Below, in pieces: positions 1 to 9,862 of a stretch of 64,000 bases of DNA. This DNA comes from Pleodorina starrii (Eukaryota; Chlorophyta; Chlorophyceae; Chlamydomonadales; Volvocaceae). Each line of letters opens with the position of its first letter. Within the stretch, counting starts at the first letter, position 1. The notes under the pieces were generated by a model. That model worked only from the letters and a program-made list of their open reading frames with translations. It searched no databases and had not been told where the DNA came from. The stretch covers positions 796,501 through 860,500 of the forward strand of contig BRXU01000011.1 in the NCBI GenBank assembly GCA_030267565.1, in the 5' to 3' direction. The position numbers and the translations under genes are program-made.

Positions 1-219
1 GTAGCTGGGGGGCGAGGGGGCGAGGGGGGGAGAGAAGAGGGGGGGAAGAGGAGGGCTAAGGCGGGGGTGTGGGTGGAGTGGGGTTTGGGGGATTGGAAGG
101 AGGTGGGGGCGGAGGTGCGCTGAAAAAGGCCTCCCCACCCCCACCCCCACCTTCATCCCCGCCTTCATCCCCACCTTCATCCCCACCTCCGCCCCCGCAC
201 ATATCTGTTCCCCTTCCAG
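1..219 (+). other. intron sequence of the helicase gene
   Basis: Purine-rich then pyrimidine-rich sequence ending in a CCCTTCCAG acceptor directly before the first visible helicase exon. No coding signal was seen. Confidence 0.7.
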
Positions 220-3200
220 GGCGCCACCCACATCGTGTTGGATGAGGTCCACGAGCGCAGCATCGAAATAGACCTGCTGCTGCTCCTGCTGAGGGACGTA
301 CTGGACAGGAGGAGGAAGAAACGGGCGGCGGCGGCAGCAGCCGGCGGCGGCGGCGGCGGCGGTGGCGGCGTGGCGCCGCTCAAGTTGGTTCTCATGTCCG
401 CCACCGCCGACGCTCAGCTCTTTGCGGAGTACATGACGGCGGCGGCGGCGGCAGCGCCAGCGGCGGGTGGCGGCGGCGGCGGCGGCAAGGGCCGCCGCGG
501 CGGCGGCGGCGGCGGCGGCGGCGGCAGCTCGGGGTCGTCGGTTGGCGTTATGACCATCCCTGGATTCACGTACCCCGTCCGGGAGTTTTATCTGGAGGTG
601 GGGTAGCGGAGGGGACGTGGGCCTCGTGTGCAGAGGGGACGACGTGCTGAGCCAGGGCGCCGCTCCGGGCTTCCTGCTCTCCTGCCTTCCTGCCTTCCTG
701 GGGTGGGGCGCGATGCAGCCCAGGGGTACAGTGCGGTGCAGTGCGGTACAGCGGTGTACCGTCCCGTTGTTCTCTTGTGCCCCCTCTCCTCTCCTCTCCT
801 CCGGTGACCCTCTGTCCGTCCGGGTCCTCTCACAGCTCACACAGCCCTCCGCGCCCACGCCAACACCCTCCCCCTCCCCCTCCCCTTGCCCCTCCCCCTT
901 GCCCCTCCCCCTTGCCCCTCCTCCTTGCCCCTCGCCCTTGCCCCTGCCCTGCGTAGGACGTGTTCGAGCTTACCGGGCACTTGGTGGGTCAGAGCAGCAA
1001 ATACGCCCGCCGAGGAGGAGGAGGCGGAGGAGGGGGAGGGGGCAAGGGCGGGGGCAAGGGCGAGGAGCCCCCCCGGCCGCCCCTCTCCCAGGCGCTGCCC
1101 TCGTACAGCGAGGCGACGCTGCGCAGCCTGGACAACGTGGATGAAAACCAGGTAAGGGAACCGGAGTACGGATACGGGTGGGGTACGGCAGTACGGAGGT
1201 GCGGCAGATGCGTTATACGGGTTGGCTTGGCTTGGGTTGAATGCGCTTTCCCTTTCGGTTACGGCGTGTGGCAAGTAGGCAGTAGGCAACATCGACGAGC
1301 CAGGAGAGGAGAGGAGAGGAGAGGAGAGGAGAGGAGAGGAGAGGAGAGGAGAGGAGAGGAGAGGAGAGGAGAGGAGAGGAGAGGAGAGGAGAGGAGAGGA
1401 GAGGAGAGGAGAGGAGAGGAGAGGAGGACGTTGCGCAACGTTGCTCCTAAATCCCCCGCGTTCACGGAAGGGGACGTGTCAAATCCCAACCACCCCAACT
1501 GCCACATCCCAACCACCCTAACCACCCCAACAGATCAACTACGACCTGTTGGTGGACCTGGTGGCGCTGATCATTGAGAGGAACCGCCGGGACGGAGCGG
1601 CGGCGTTCCTGTCGGACTGGCCGCAGGTGGTGGTGGGGGGGGGGGAGAGCGCGGTGTGGCTGCGTGGCTGCATCGTGGTGTGGCTGTGTGGCTGCGGAAG
1701 AGCTGAAGTGCGGTAGTGGGGTACCTCCAGGGGGCCCCGATAGGACTACAGTATGATGGGACAACAAGAACCTCCGCACCTGTGCGTGTGGGGAGGGGGG
1801 GCTGTCCCGTGCCCTGGGTGGGTGGGCTGGAGCCCAGTTTCGTCAGTGCTGGTGACAGGCGGCAAAGAAACTAAGAAAGTCACCAACCCCCCTCCCTCCC
1901 CCCCTCACACACACAGACCTACCCACCAACACATTTTGAACCCCCCTCCCTCCCCTCCTCCTCCTCCTCCTCCTCTTCCCTGCCGCCCTCTCCCTCAGGC
2001 CTTCTCCTCGGGCCGCGGTGACACGAGCGGCGGTGGGGCCATCCTGGTGTTCCTGCCCGGAGCACCCGAGATCAGCAGAATGCAGGTGGGGCTGGAGGGG
2101 GAGGGGGCTGGGGAGGGGCAGAGGGGCTGGAGGGGCAGGGGGCTGGACTGGGCTGGGGCCTGGACTGGGCTGGGTCGAGGGGTAGGGCAGAGGGAAGGAG
2201 GGGGCGGGATGGGATGGGAACGGGGCTCCTGGCCGTTCAGCATCTTGCCGCCTCCGCCTCGGTTTCATCTTTAAGTTACCCTGTACTCACCCCCGCTCGC
2301 AACCCCCTCCCCTACCCCTTACTCCCCCCCTTACCCCTACCCTTACCCCTACCTCCACCTCCACCTCCCCCTCAACCCTACCACCCCCATCCAGCGTATG
2401 TTGCTGGACTCGGGCAAGGTGCTGGCTGCTGCCGGGGGGCGGGGCGGGCTGCGGGTGCTGCCGCTGCACGGCTCCCTCTCATCGTCCGACCAGTCCCGTG
2501 TGTTTGCCAGGTGGGGGTGGGGAGGTGGGGGAGGTGCGGATAGGTGGGTGGAGGTGGGGTTTGGGGGAAAGAAAGAGAGGGGGAAGAGGGGAACGAGGGG
2601 GTGGAGGGGGGAGAGGAGTTTTGCGGGGAGGGGTGGGTGGGAGAGGGGGCGGGGGGCCAGGGTGGGGAAGAAGGTGTTGGCTGCTGCCATACATGTAAAC
2701 ACACGTGTTTACACACGCGTGTTTGAACACATGCGCGCACATACACGTGCCCCCTCCACTCCACCCCTCCACTCCACCCCCCCAAACACAACCCCCCCAG
2801 GCCCCCTCCCGGCTGCACCAAGGTTGTGTTGTCCACCAATGTCGCCGAGACGTCCATCACCATCGATGACGTCACGGTGGTGGTGGATGCGGGCCGGGTC
2901 AAGGAGATGAGTCACGACCCGGAGCGGGGGATCATGAGACTGCAGGTGCGGGGCTGGGGGTGTTGAAGGAGGGTTGTTTTAGGGGTTTAGGGGTTTTAGG
3001 GCCTTCGCCCTGGTTGTCCTGCCGAGCCGCTTGCTGCTGCTGCTGTTGCCACTGCCGCATTCCGCGTTTGCTGTGTCGTACTGTGTCGTACTGTGTCGTA
3101 CAACGTGTCGTGCCTGCGGTCCTTCCTTCCTTGGGGCTGTGCAGGAGGGCTGGGTCAGCAAGGCGGCGGCGCAGCAGCGGAGGGGGCGAGCGGGTCGCGT

Positions 3201-6200
3201 GAGGTGAGGCCAGGGCAGGGGCGGGTTGGGGGGTGAGGGGGTGAGGGTGAGGCGGGGGGGCGGGGGAGGGGGTGGCCAAGCCATTGCAACCACCGCCCAT
3301 CTTCCCCCCGCGCCGTCAACCCTCTCATCCCACACACGCACACCTTCGCTGCGGTATCTTCTTCTTTATCCCCCCCCCCACCCCACCCCCACACCCCTTA
3401 CCCCACCCCTTACCCCACCCACCCCACCCCCCCACACCCAGGCCCGGCATCTGCTTCCGGCTCTTCAGCACGGGGCAGTGGGACCGCATGCCCCCCCACA
3501 CGGAGCCGGAGATGCTGCGATCGCCGCTGGAGAGCGTGTGCCTGCTCATCAAGGGAATGCAGGCCAACGGCGCCGGAGGCGGCGGCGTCGCGCCAGCGGC
3601 GGCGCAAGCCGCTGCCGCCGCCGCCGGAGGCGGCGCCGGAGGCGCCGGCGGCGTCGCGTCCTTCCTGGGTCGCTGCCTGTCTCCCCCCTCCCCGAAGGCG
3701 GTGTCCTCGGCCGTATCGTTGCTGGGAGCGATCGGTGCGTTCGACGGCGAGGAGGCGCTGACGTCGTTGGGCCGGCACCTGAACAAGATGCCGATGGACC
3801 CACGGGTCGGCAAGGCGCTGGTGTACGGCTGCATGCTGGGCTGCCTGGATCCCGTGCTGACGGTCACGGCGGCAATGGCGCACGGCCGCCCGGTGTTCAT
3901 GAACCTGCAGGTGAGTGTGTGTGGGGGGGGGGGGGAGGGAGGGGGGGGCGGCCGCGAAGGGGGTGGGTATCCACGTATAGGCGTTCTTGAACCTGCAGGT
4001 GAGTGTGTGTGTGTGTTAAGGGGGGGTGTAAACAAGAGAAGATACCGCAGCGGAGGGACGGGGGGGGGGCCGGCCGCGAGGGTGGGGACTGGGGAGAGAG
4101 GTTAGTTCACGGACAGGCTGGATGGTGGTGGTGGGGGGGGCGTGCCGGGGGGGCATGGGTGCGCCACCACCCCCACCACCACGCTCCATCCTTCCCCACC
4201 CGGTGTGTCTCACATCACACCCCCCCCATTCCCCCCGGCCCTCCCTCCCACCCCCCACGAACCAATCGAATGGGCATCAGCAGTACCCCAATTCACCCCC
4301 CCCCCAGCCTCCCCCAACCCCCCGCAAACACCCCTCCAAACCACCCAACCACCCAACACCCACATGCCGGCCCCCAGAACGCTGCCGACGGTGTGGCTGC
4401 TGCCCGGCGGCAGCTCCTGAGGCCGGTGGCTGCCTCCAAGAGCGACCACCTGGCAGTGGTGGCCGCGTACAACGCCTGGTGCAGGGCCACGGACAAGGGT
4501 GGGTGGGTGGGTTTGGGGCGGGGGGCTGGCGGGAAGGAGCGGGGAGGGGAGCGGGGCGTCGCGGCCGCGAGGTCATTCTGTCGTGTTGCTGCACTTCTGG
4601 GAGTGCTTTAGGGTGCTGCCCAGGCCCCGCGGTTCTTAAAAACTCTACAAAAAAACTCCCTAAAAACCCTAAAATAACCCTAAAACGAAACCGTACCCCG
4701 CACCCCCCAGGCGGCCGCTCCGCCGGCTCCGCGCTGTGCGAGGAGTGCGGTCTGTCCGAATCCTCCCTGGAGTCAATTCAGGCGGGCAGGGCCGAGTACG
4801 CGCGCGTGCTGGAGGAGCTGGGCTTCCTGGGGGGTGGGGGTGACCCGCGGGTCGGTGCGGGGGCGGCCGTCGGCGCCTCCGCCTGCCGCGGCGCCGCCGC
4901 CAGCCTGCCGGGCAGCGCCTGGCTGGCGGCTTCGGCCAACCGCAACGCCGACAACGCGCGCTTCCTGAAGGCGGCGCTGTGTGCGGGCTTCTACCCCTCC
5001 GTGCTGCGAGTGCAGGCCCCGCCCACAAAGTTCAAAGAGGTGGGGTGGGGTGGCAGCTGATCTGGGGGGTGGCAGCTGACCTGGGGGGTGGCAGCTGACC
5101 TGGGGTGTTGTTCACGTGGTTGTTGTTGCCGTGGGATGCATCATGCATGTGTGTTGGAGGGAGAGGGGAAGGGAGGGAGGGAGGGAGGGGCCGTCTGAAG
5201 GGGCTATTCCGTCTGAAGGGCGGGGCGTGTGCGTGTGTGTGTGTTGGCCTTGGGTGTGGGCGAGGGCGTTTGTGTCAACGACGCGCTCCACTTCCAGTAC
5301 GCCACCACAGACCACACCCGCCCCCGCACCTGCTCGCCGCCCTCACCCCAACCGCACCGCCGAATCCATGCCCACCCCACCCCACCCCACCCTCCAAGTA
5401 TTACCGGGTTCTCGGTTGCCTACGTCCCTCCGCTACGGCACCGTTTGTATCGCCTCACCCCACTCCCCTTCAGGTCCACGGCGGCACTGAGGAGGCCGAG
5501 TCCGACCCCCGGGACGTCAAGTTCTTCGACCGGGAGCGCGGCCGCGTGTTCATCCACCCGGGCTCACTGCTGTTCACGGTGGGCAAGTTCGAGAGCGGCT
5601 GGCTGGTGTTTACACAGATGACGGAGGTGAGGGGCGGGGAGGGGCGGGGAGGGGAGGGGGGGGAGGGGGCTAGGGATGGAGGCGGGGAGGCGGGGAGGGG
5701 GGCAGGGAGGCAGGGAGGGGGGCAGGGAGGGTGCAGGGAGGGTGCAGGGAGGGGAGGGGGACTAGGGAGGGGAGGGCTAGGGAGGGAGAAACTGAGGGAG
5801 GGAGACAGGGAGGGAGGAGATCTAGCAAGCTGCCTGTCCGCGAAGTGGCCCCCCGCTACCCCTCGCCCCCTTGCCCCATGCCCCTGACCTCACTGTCTCT
5901 CCCGTCCCCTCCCCCCTCCCCCAGCCCGCAAACCAGCAGGCGATGCATCCACGAACTGCTCTCTGTACCCCTTGCCCTTCACCGCACCGGCACCCCTCCC
6001 TCCCCTCCCTCCCTCCCTCCCTCCCCTCCCTCCCTCTGCGTTGCGTTCCCTCGCCCCGGGCCGTTCTAATTACCCCTCCTCCCTCCCTCCCTCCCTCCCT
6101 TCCTCAGACCAGCAAGCTGTTTGTTCGCGAGGCCTCCATGGCCCCGGTCTACTCGCTGTTGCTGTTCGGGGGGGAGCTCACCGTCGACCACGCAGCGAGC

Positions 6201-6710
6201 AGGCTGTGGGTGGACGGCTGGGCAGAGTTCAAGGCGAGTACGGTAGTTGTGCCGTACCGCCGTACTACCGGTACTGGCAGTAGCCGTAGCGGCAGTAGTA
6301 GCGGTAGTGGGTTACGGTGCGCTCCAATGAGGGACGAGAGAAGGTCGTGTCGGTGCCGGCAGCATCGGGGCGTCGCCCCAATGGCCACCCCCATTGGCCA
6401 TCCCCGCCCCCGTCGTCCGCAGTTCGGTACCTTCGCACTTCGCCGCGGTTGCTGCTTCTTCGCCAAACCCTAAACCCTGCAACCTCCTCAACCCCCCACA
6501 ACCCACAGCAAACCCCCCTTTCCTCGCATATTTTCATTTTACCCCTTTCCCCCTCCTCAGGCCGCAGCCCAGGTCGGTGTCATGGTTCGCCAGTTGCGTA
6601 CCGAGATGGACCGACTGCTGGCCGCCAAGATCCACGACCCGGGGCTGGAGCTGGGGGAGGACCCCATCGTGGCGGCGGTGGAGCAGCTGCTGTCAACGGA
6701 CGGATTCTGA
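220..6710 (+). CDS. DExH-box ATP-dependent RNA helicase (DHX29/36/57-like), 5' partial
   Basis: An ATP-driven RNA helicase, probably acting on structured RNA. Exons: 220-597, 957-1151, 1534-1626, 1999-2085, 2395-2510, 2801-2945, 3145-3203, 3442-3910, 4378-4498, 4711-5039, 5474-5626, 6108-6233, 6561-6710 (806 residues, TGA). Motifs in order: II (VLDEVHERS), III (LMSATAD), IV (LPLHGSLSS), V ([14 protein letters not shown]), VI (QQRRGRAGR). Then come the winged-helix/HA2 region ([34 protein letters not shown]) and the OB-fold ([20 protein letters not shown]). Motif I (GKT) must lie in exons left of the window. DEVH with an HA2/OB tail fits the DHX29/36/57 clade; which member is not resolved. Long Gly/Ala runs interrupt the core around motif III and the HA2 region. 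The intron after 6233 appears to start with GC (AAG|GCGAGT). Family is secure; exon edges are inferred from splice borders and phase. Confidence 0.88.
1302..1427 (+). repeat. (GAGGA)n microsatellite
   Basis: About 25 near-perfect copies of a 5-bp purine unit inside the helicase intron 1152-1533. The two strands give long but meaningless reading frames (repeats of RGEER and LLSSP). Confidence 0.95.
3345..3374 (-). repeat. dispersed intronic element, reverse copy
   Basis: Read on the minus strand it is a G run, then ATAAAGAAGAAGATACCGC and AGCG. It lies in the helicase intron 3204-3441. It matches the GATACCGCAGCGG core found in introns of other genes in this window. Confidence 0.6.
4025..4060 (+). 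repeat. dispersed intronic element
   Basis: TGTAAACAAGAGAAGATACC then GCAGCGGAGGGACG, inside helicase intron 3911-4377. A second AACCTGCAGGTGAGTGTGTG stretch lies just upstream (about 3990-4013), a duplicate of the exon end and splice donor at 3903-3920. Confidence 0.6.
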
Positions 6711-6800
6711 GGAGATGGATGAGGGGGGGGAGGTCTCGAGGGGGGTGGGTCAGGGCGTGATATGCTCCTTTATATAACAATGAGGCCACGGTGGGGGGGG

Positions 6801-6826
6801 GGGTATAAAAGAGAAGATACCGCCTC
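6801..6826 (+). repeat. dispersed element, copy downstream of helicase stop
   Basis: GGGTATAAAAGAGAAGATAC then CGCC. This copy is outside an intron, in the probable 3' UTR, so the element is not restricted to introns. Confidence 0.6.
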
Positions 6827-6913
6827 GTGGGTTGTGAGGGGGAGGGCCTGGTGAGGGGCCTTGTGAGGAGAGAGTCTCGAGCGGAGTGCCGCCAGCGCTG
6901 AATGGTCTCTCGG

Positions 6914-7024
6914 AGGGGGGAGAGGGGAGAGGGGAGAGGGGAGAGGGGAGAGGGGAGAGGGGAGTGGGGAGAGGGGAGAGGGGAGAGGGGAGGGGGGAGA
7001 GGGGAGAGGGGAGAGGGGAGAGGG
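6914..7024 (+). repeat. (GGGGAGA)n purine repeat
   Basis: A 7-bp purine unit repeated about 15 times with slight variation in the region after the helicase stop. It is G-rich on the transcribed strand of the upstream gene. Confidence 0.85.
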
Positions 7025-7571
7025 GCGTGACCAAGAGGGGTGTGTGCGATGAAGGGGAGGAGGAGCAGCAGGAGGAGGAGGGTGAGGAGGGACCGGCGGA
7101 GGGATGGGCGGTAGCGGTAGCGGGGCAGAAGTCCCCGGACTCGAGTCGCGTGTTGACAGCCAAAGGAGATGCGTCCGTTCCCCATTGGGCAGTTGTGTCT
7201 TTGACACCGCAAGTTCCTATCGAGGGAGGGTTTTGTGTTTTGAGAGGGTAGAGTTGTTTGGTGGGAGTGGGTGACGAAGTGAGTGGCAGTGAACAGCTGA
7301 CCTGGATCCGTCGAAAAACGGTCGACGGTGACGTTCGTGGGTGGGTGGGTGGGTGGGCTTTGGACCTTTGGGGCGAGCAGATTGAGGAGTCTTGCGCGCG
7401 GCCGGAGCGGCAGCCGATAGCCTCTCTGGACAAGTGCTAAACACGCGTGGATTGGCAGGACAGGCGTTGCAGCCGGGAGGACAGGAAGTGCTACATCCTG
7501 TGGCATGTCTATGCGTGTCGAGTGTCGCTGCAAAGCCCTGCCGTACTAACCCACCGAACACCGTCAAGACA

Positions 7572-7576
7572 TGTAA
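7572..7576 (+). terminator. candidate poly(A) signal TGTAA for the helicase
   Basis: TGTAA is the usual poly(A) signal in volvocine algae and this one lies 862 bp after the stop. Further TGTAA sites at 7969 and 8410 are alternatives. Confidence 0.35.
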
Positions 7577-8629
7577 CTCAGACACGCGCGGACACAGCCC
7601 GCTGTGGCCGTATATAGGAGCAGTGCGAGCGAGGTTCTTAGGGGACAGTTGAGGCATCACAAATGCTACCACCGTAGCCCCCCGTAAATACTGGGTACAT
7701 CCCGGGCCAGGCGGACGCTGCTGAGCGTTGTCGGCACTTATTACATCAGCCCAATACAGAAGCAGCATCACGGGGACATCCCAAGCCAAGCGCATCTCAG
7801 ACTCCTAGGGAGGGTGGTTTGTCATCGGCTGTCCCTGGGCTGTCCATCGCGGAGCGTGTCCCGCGTCAGTGAATACTCATGCTAGCGGTCCGGAAATAAC
7901 AGTTTTACATTATGATAACACATTTGGCTGAGTAGAACACAGCTGTCAATGTCAACTGGTCACTCGATTGTAACATCCATCGCCGGGGCTGTGCTGGCAA
8001 AATTTCGTCCATTGTCCATTTAATCAATTTGAACGAGTGAAGATTTACGTGTGCTGCATGATGAAAGAGCCGGCATCGGGGCGTGGTGGTCTGCAACCAA
8101 ATGAGTCACGACAAATCGCGCGCGCAAATAAAACAAACTGTTCAACTGTCATCCAAAAGCGGCCCGACTTAGCCGCCATGAAACAACATGGCATACAGTA
8201 ATAGGATGGTCCCTAATTAAACGTTACTTGCAATTCTTACAGTCGGTACATAAAATTATCTATTCGACTTGGTGACCCGAGCTGTCAAAAGCGTCAAAAC
8301 GTTTGCGCGACTCGAGCAGGACGCAAATGCTTACACCACAAACTAGGCTGCGACTATGGATGTGTGCTAAGGATAGGATGCAGCGCCCAAGTGGTCGTTT
8401 CGTAGCTAGTGTAACCGTGAACAGGCAGTAGTTTTCTGGGGCACCGCCGCTCTGGTAGAAGTGATTCTAGTGAATATGTGGACAACCGCGGGCGGCGTGC
8501 GCGGTGATAGCGGAGTTCTGCCTGCTAACCCCGCACCGCGAGTCTTCATCTCCTTGAGGCCCGAGACACCCGCAAAATGCACCAACCGCCTTATGGGTGC
8601 GTCTATGGAAGAAAGCTCCACGTTTAAAT

Positions 8630-9862
8630 ATGGCTCTACTGTTGGCCGGTTTGGACGAGGCATGGCTGAACGAGCTGTCATTGGGATACGCAGGTTTCAG
8701 GATCAGTTCGGCCTCTCCGAAGCCGATCTCCATATGGGGAGTAAAAAGACGCCGGGGACAGTCTTGCCGGGCTGCTCGAGAGGTAGGACACAAAAGCTGC
8801 TGAAGCGACCCGGCATGAACACATCCCTCGCCGCGCACTCTGTGGAACCTCCGGAGCCTCAGTAACACAGACCGGCCCATTCCAAAACGTCGCTCGATCT
8901 TCCTCGGAAACCCTGCCCTTGACGTCCCTCACCCAGGCTGCCCCGGATTCAAACCACCATGGCGGCAGCGACGCGCGCCGCAACGTGGCGGCCTCAGCCT
9001 CCACCGCCCCCGGAGCAGCGCCGCCACCAGCACCAGCCGTCCCGCCCTCCGCGCCCGCCCCGTTGCCGCGCGCCTCCCACCACGCACCTCCAGGCAGCGG
9101 CTCGGCGGCCTGCCCACAACCCAACGATCTCTCTGATCCCAAAACCGGCCGCGGCGCCGTCGCCTCACACGCACATCATCACCATCATCAGCACCAACAT
9201 CATGCCCCTGCCGTCGGCCCAGATAGGCCCACCACTGCTAGCAACGGCGCCAGCGTCGCGTCAGTGGCCGGTGCGGCGTTGCCCGCATCCGCAGCCGCGT
9301 CAACTGCGGGGCCGGGCAGCAGCCCCCCGCGCCCCCGCCTCCGCTTCCTGGTGCCCTCCTTTACGACCCAGCCGGGCCAATATCTGGTGGTGGTGGGCGG
9401 CTGCGTGTCGCTGGGTCGGTGGCAGCCAGGCAGGGGGCTGGCGCTGCGTTGGAGCGAAGGGCACCGCTGGAGTGGCGAACTGGAGGGAGAGGCGGCGGAA
9501 GAGGCGCGGGGCGCGGAATTCAAGGTGGGGTAGGAGGGTTGGCGCCGCCGGGGCTCTCAGCTGCCTGCTCTAGCTGTCTTGCACCAGCCGGCTGCCTTGC
9601 TCTAGCCGGCTGCTGGCCCACTGTCGACAGGAGCTGCCGGATCGCCCTGGCTTCGGTTCATCCCGACCCGCCTCCGTCCATCCGAGTGTGTGTGTGTGTG
9701 TGTGTGCTGCGGTGCGTCACAAGGCCCGACGGGTCCGTTGGCCGCTCCTCAAACCTCCCTCCCTCCCTCCCTGCCTCCCTCCCTCCCTCTCCCCAGGTTG
9801 TCATGGTGGACAGCCGCACCAACACCGTCATGTGGGAGCAGGGCTGCAACCGGGTGCTGCAG
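8630..9862 (+). other. exons 1-3: N-terminus and first half of CBM20-1
   Basis: Exons 8630-8782, 8937-9524, 9797-9862. Exon 1 begins MALLLAGLDEAW and is Arg/Ser-rich towards its end (GVKRRRGQ), compatible with a plastid transit peptide. Exon 2 has a low-complexity Pro/Ala/Ser stretch with a His cluster (HAHHHHHQHQHH) and then the CBM20 strands FLVPSFTTQPGQYLVVVGG, LGRW and HRWSGELE. Exon 3 supplies the ligand-side motif MWEQGCNR. Confidence 0.7.

Larger units (their letters stand above)
6711..8629. other. helicase 3' region and intergenic spacer
   Basis: No gene is supported here. The first part is probably helicase 3' UTR. From about 7800 the GC content falls visibly, as expected for a spacer or promoter before the next gene. 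Open frames on both strands (for example 7217-7795 minus) show no recognisable domain. No convincing TATA box was assigned; a GTATAAAAG at 6803-6811 belongs to a dispersed repeat. Confidence 0.5.

Noticed and set aside
7217..7795. 192-codon minus-strand frame after the helicase
   Set aside because: No recognisable domain, no supporting splice or start context, and lies in probable 3' UTR/spacer.
8461..8865. 134-codon plus-strand frame overlapping the modelled first exon of the giant gene
   Set aside because: Joining it to the next exon at the 8782 donor breaks phase. The frame starting at 8630 joins in phase, so this is treated as a shadow.
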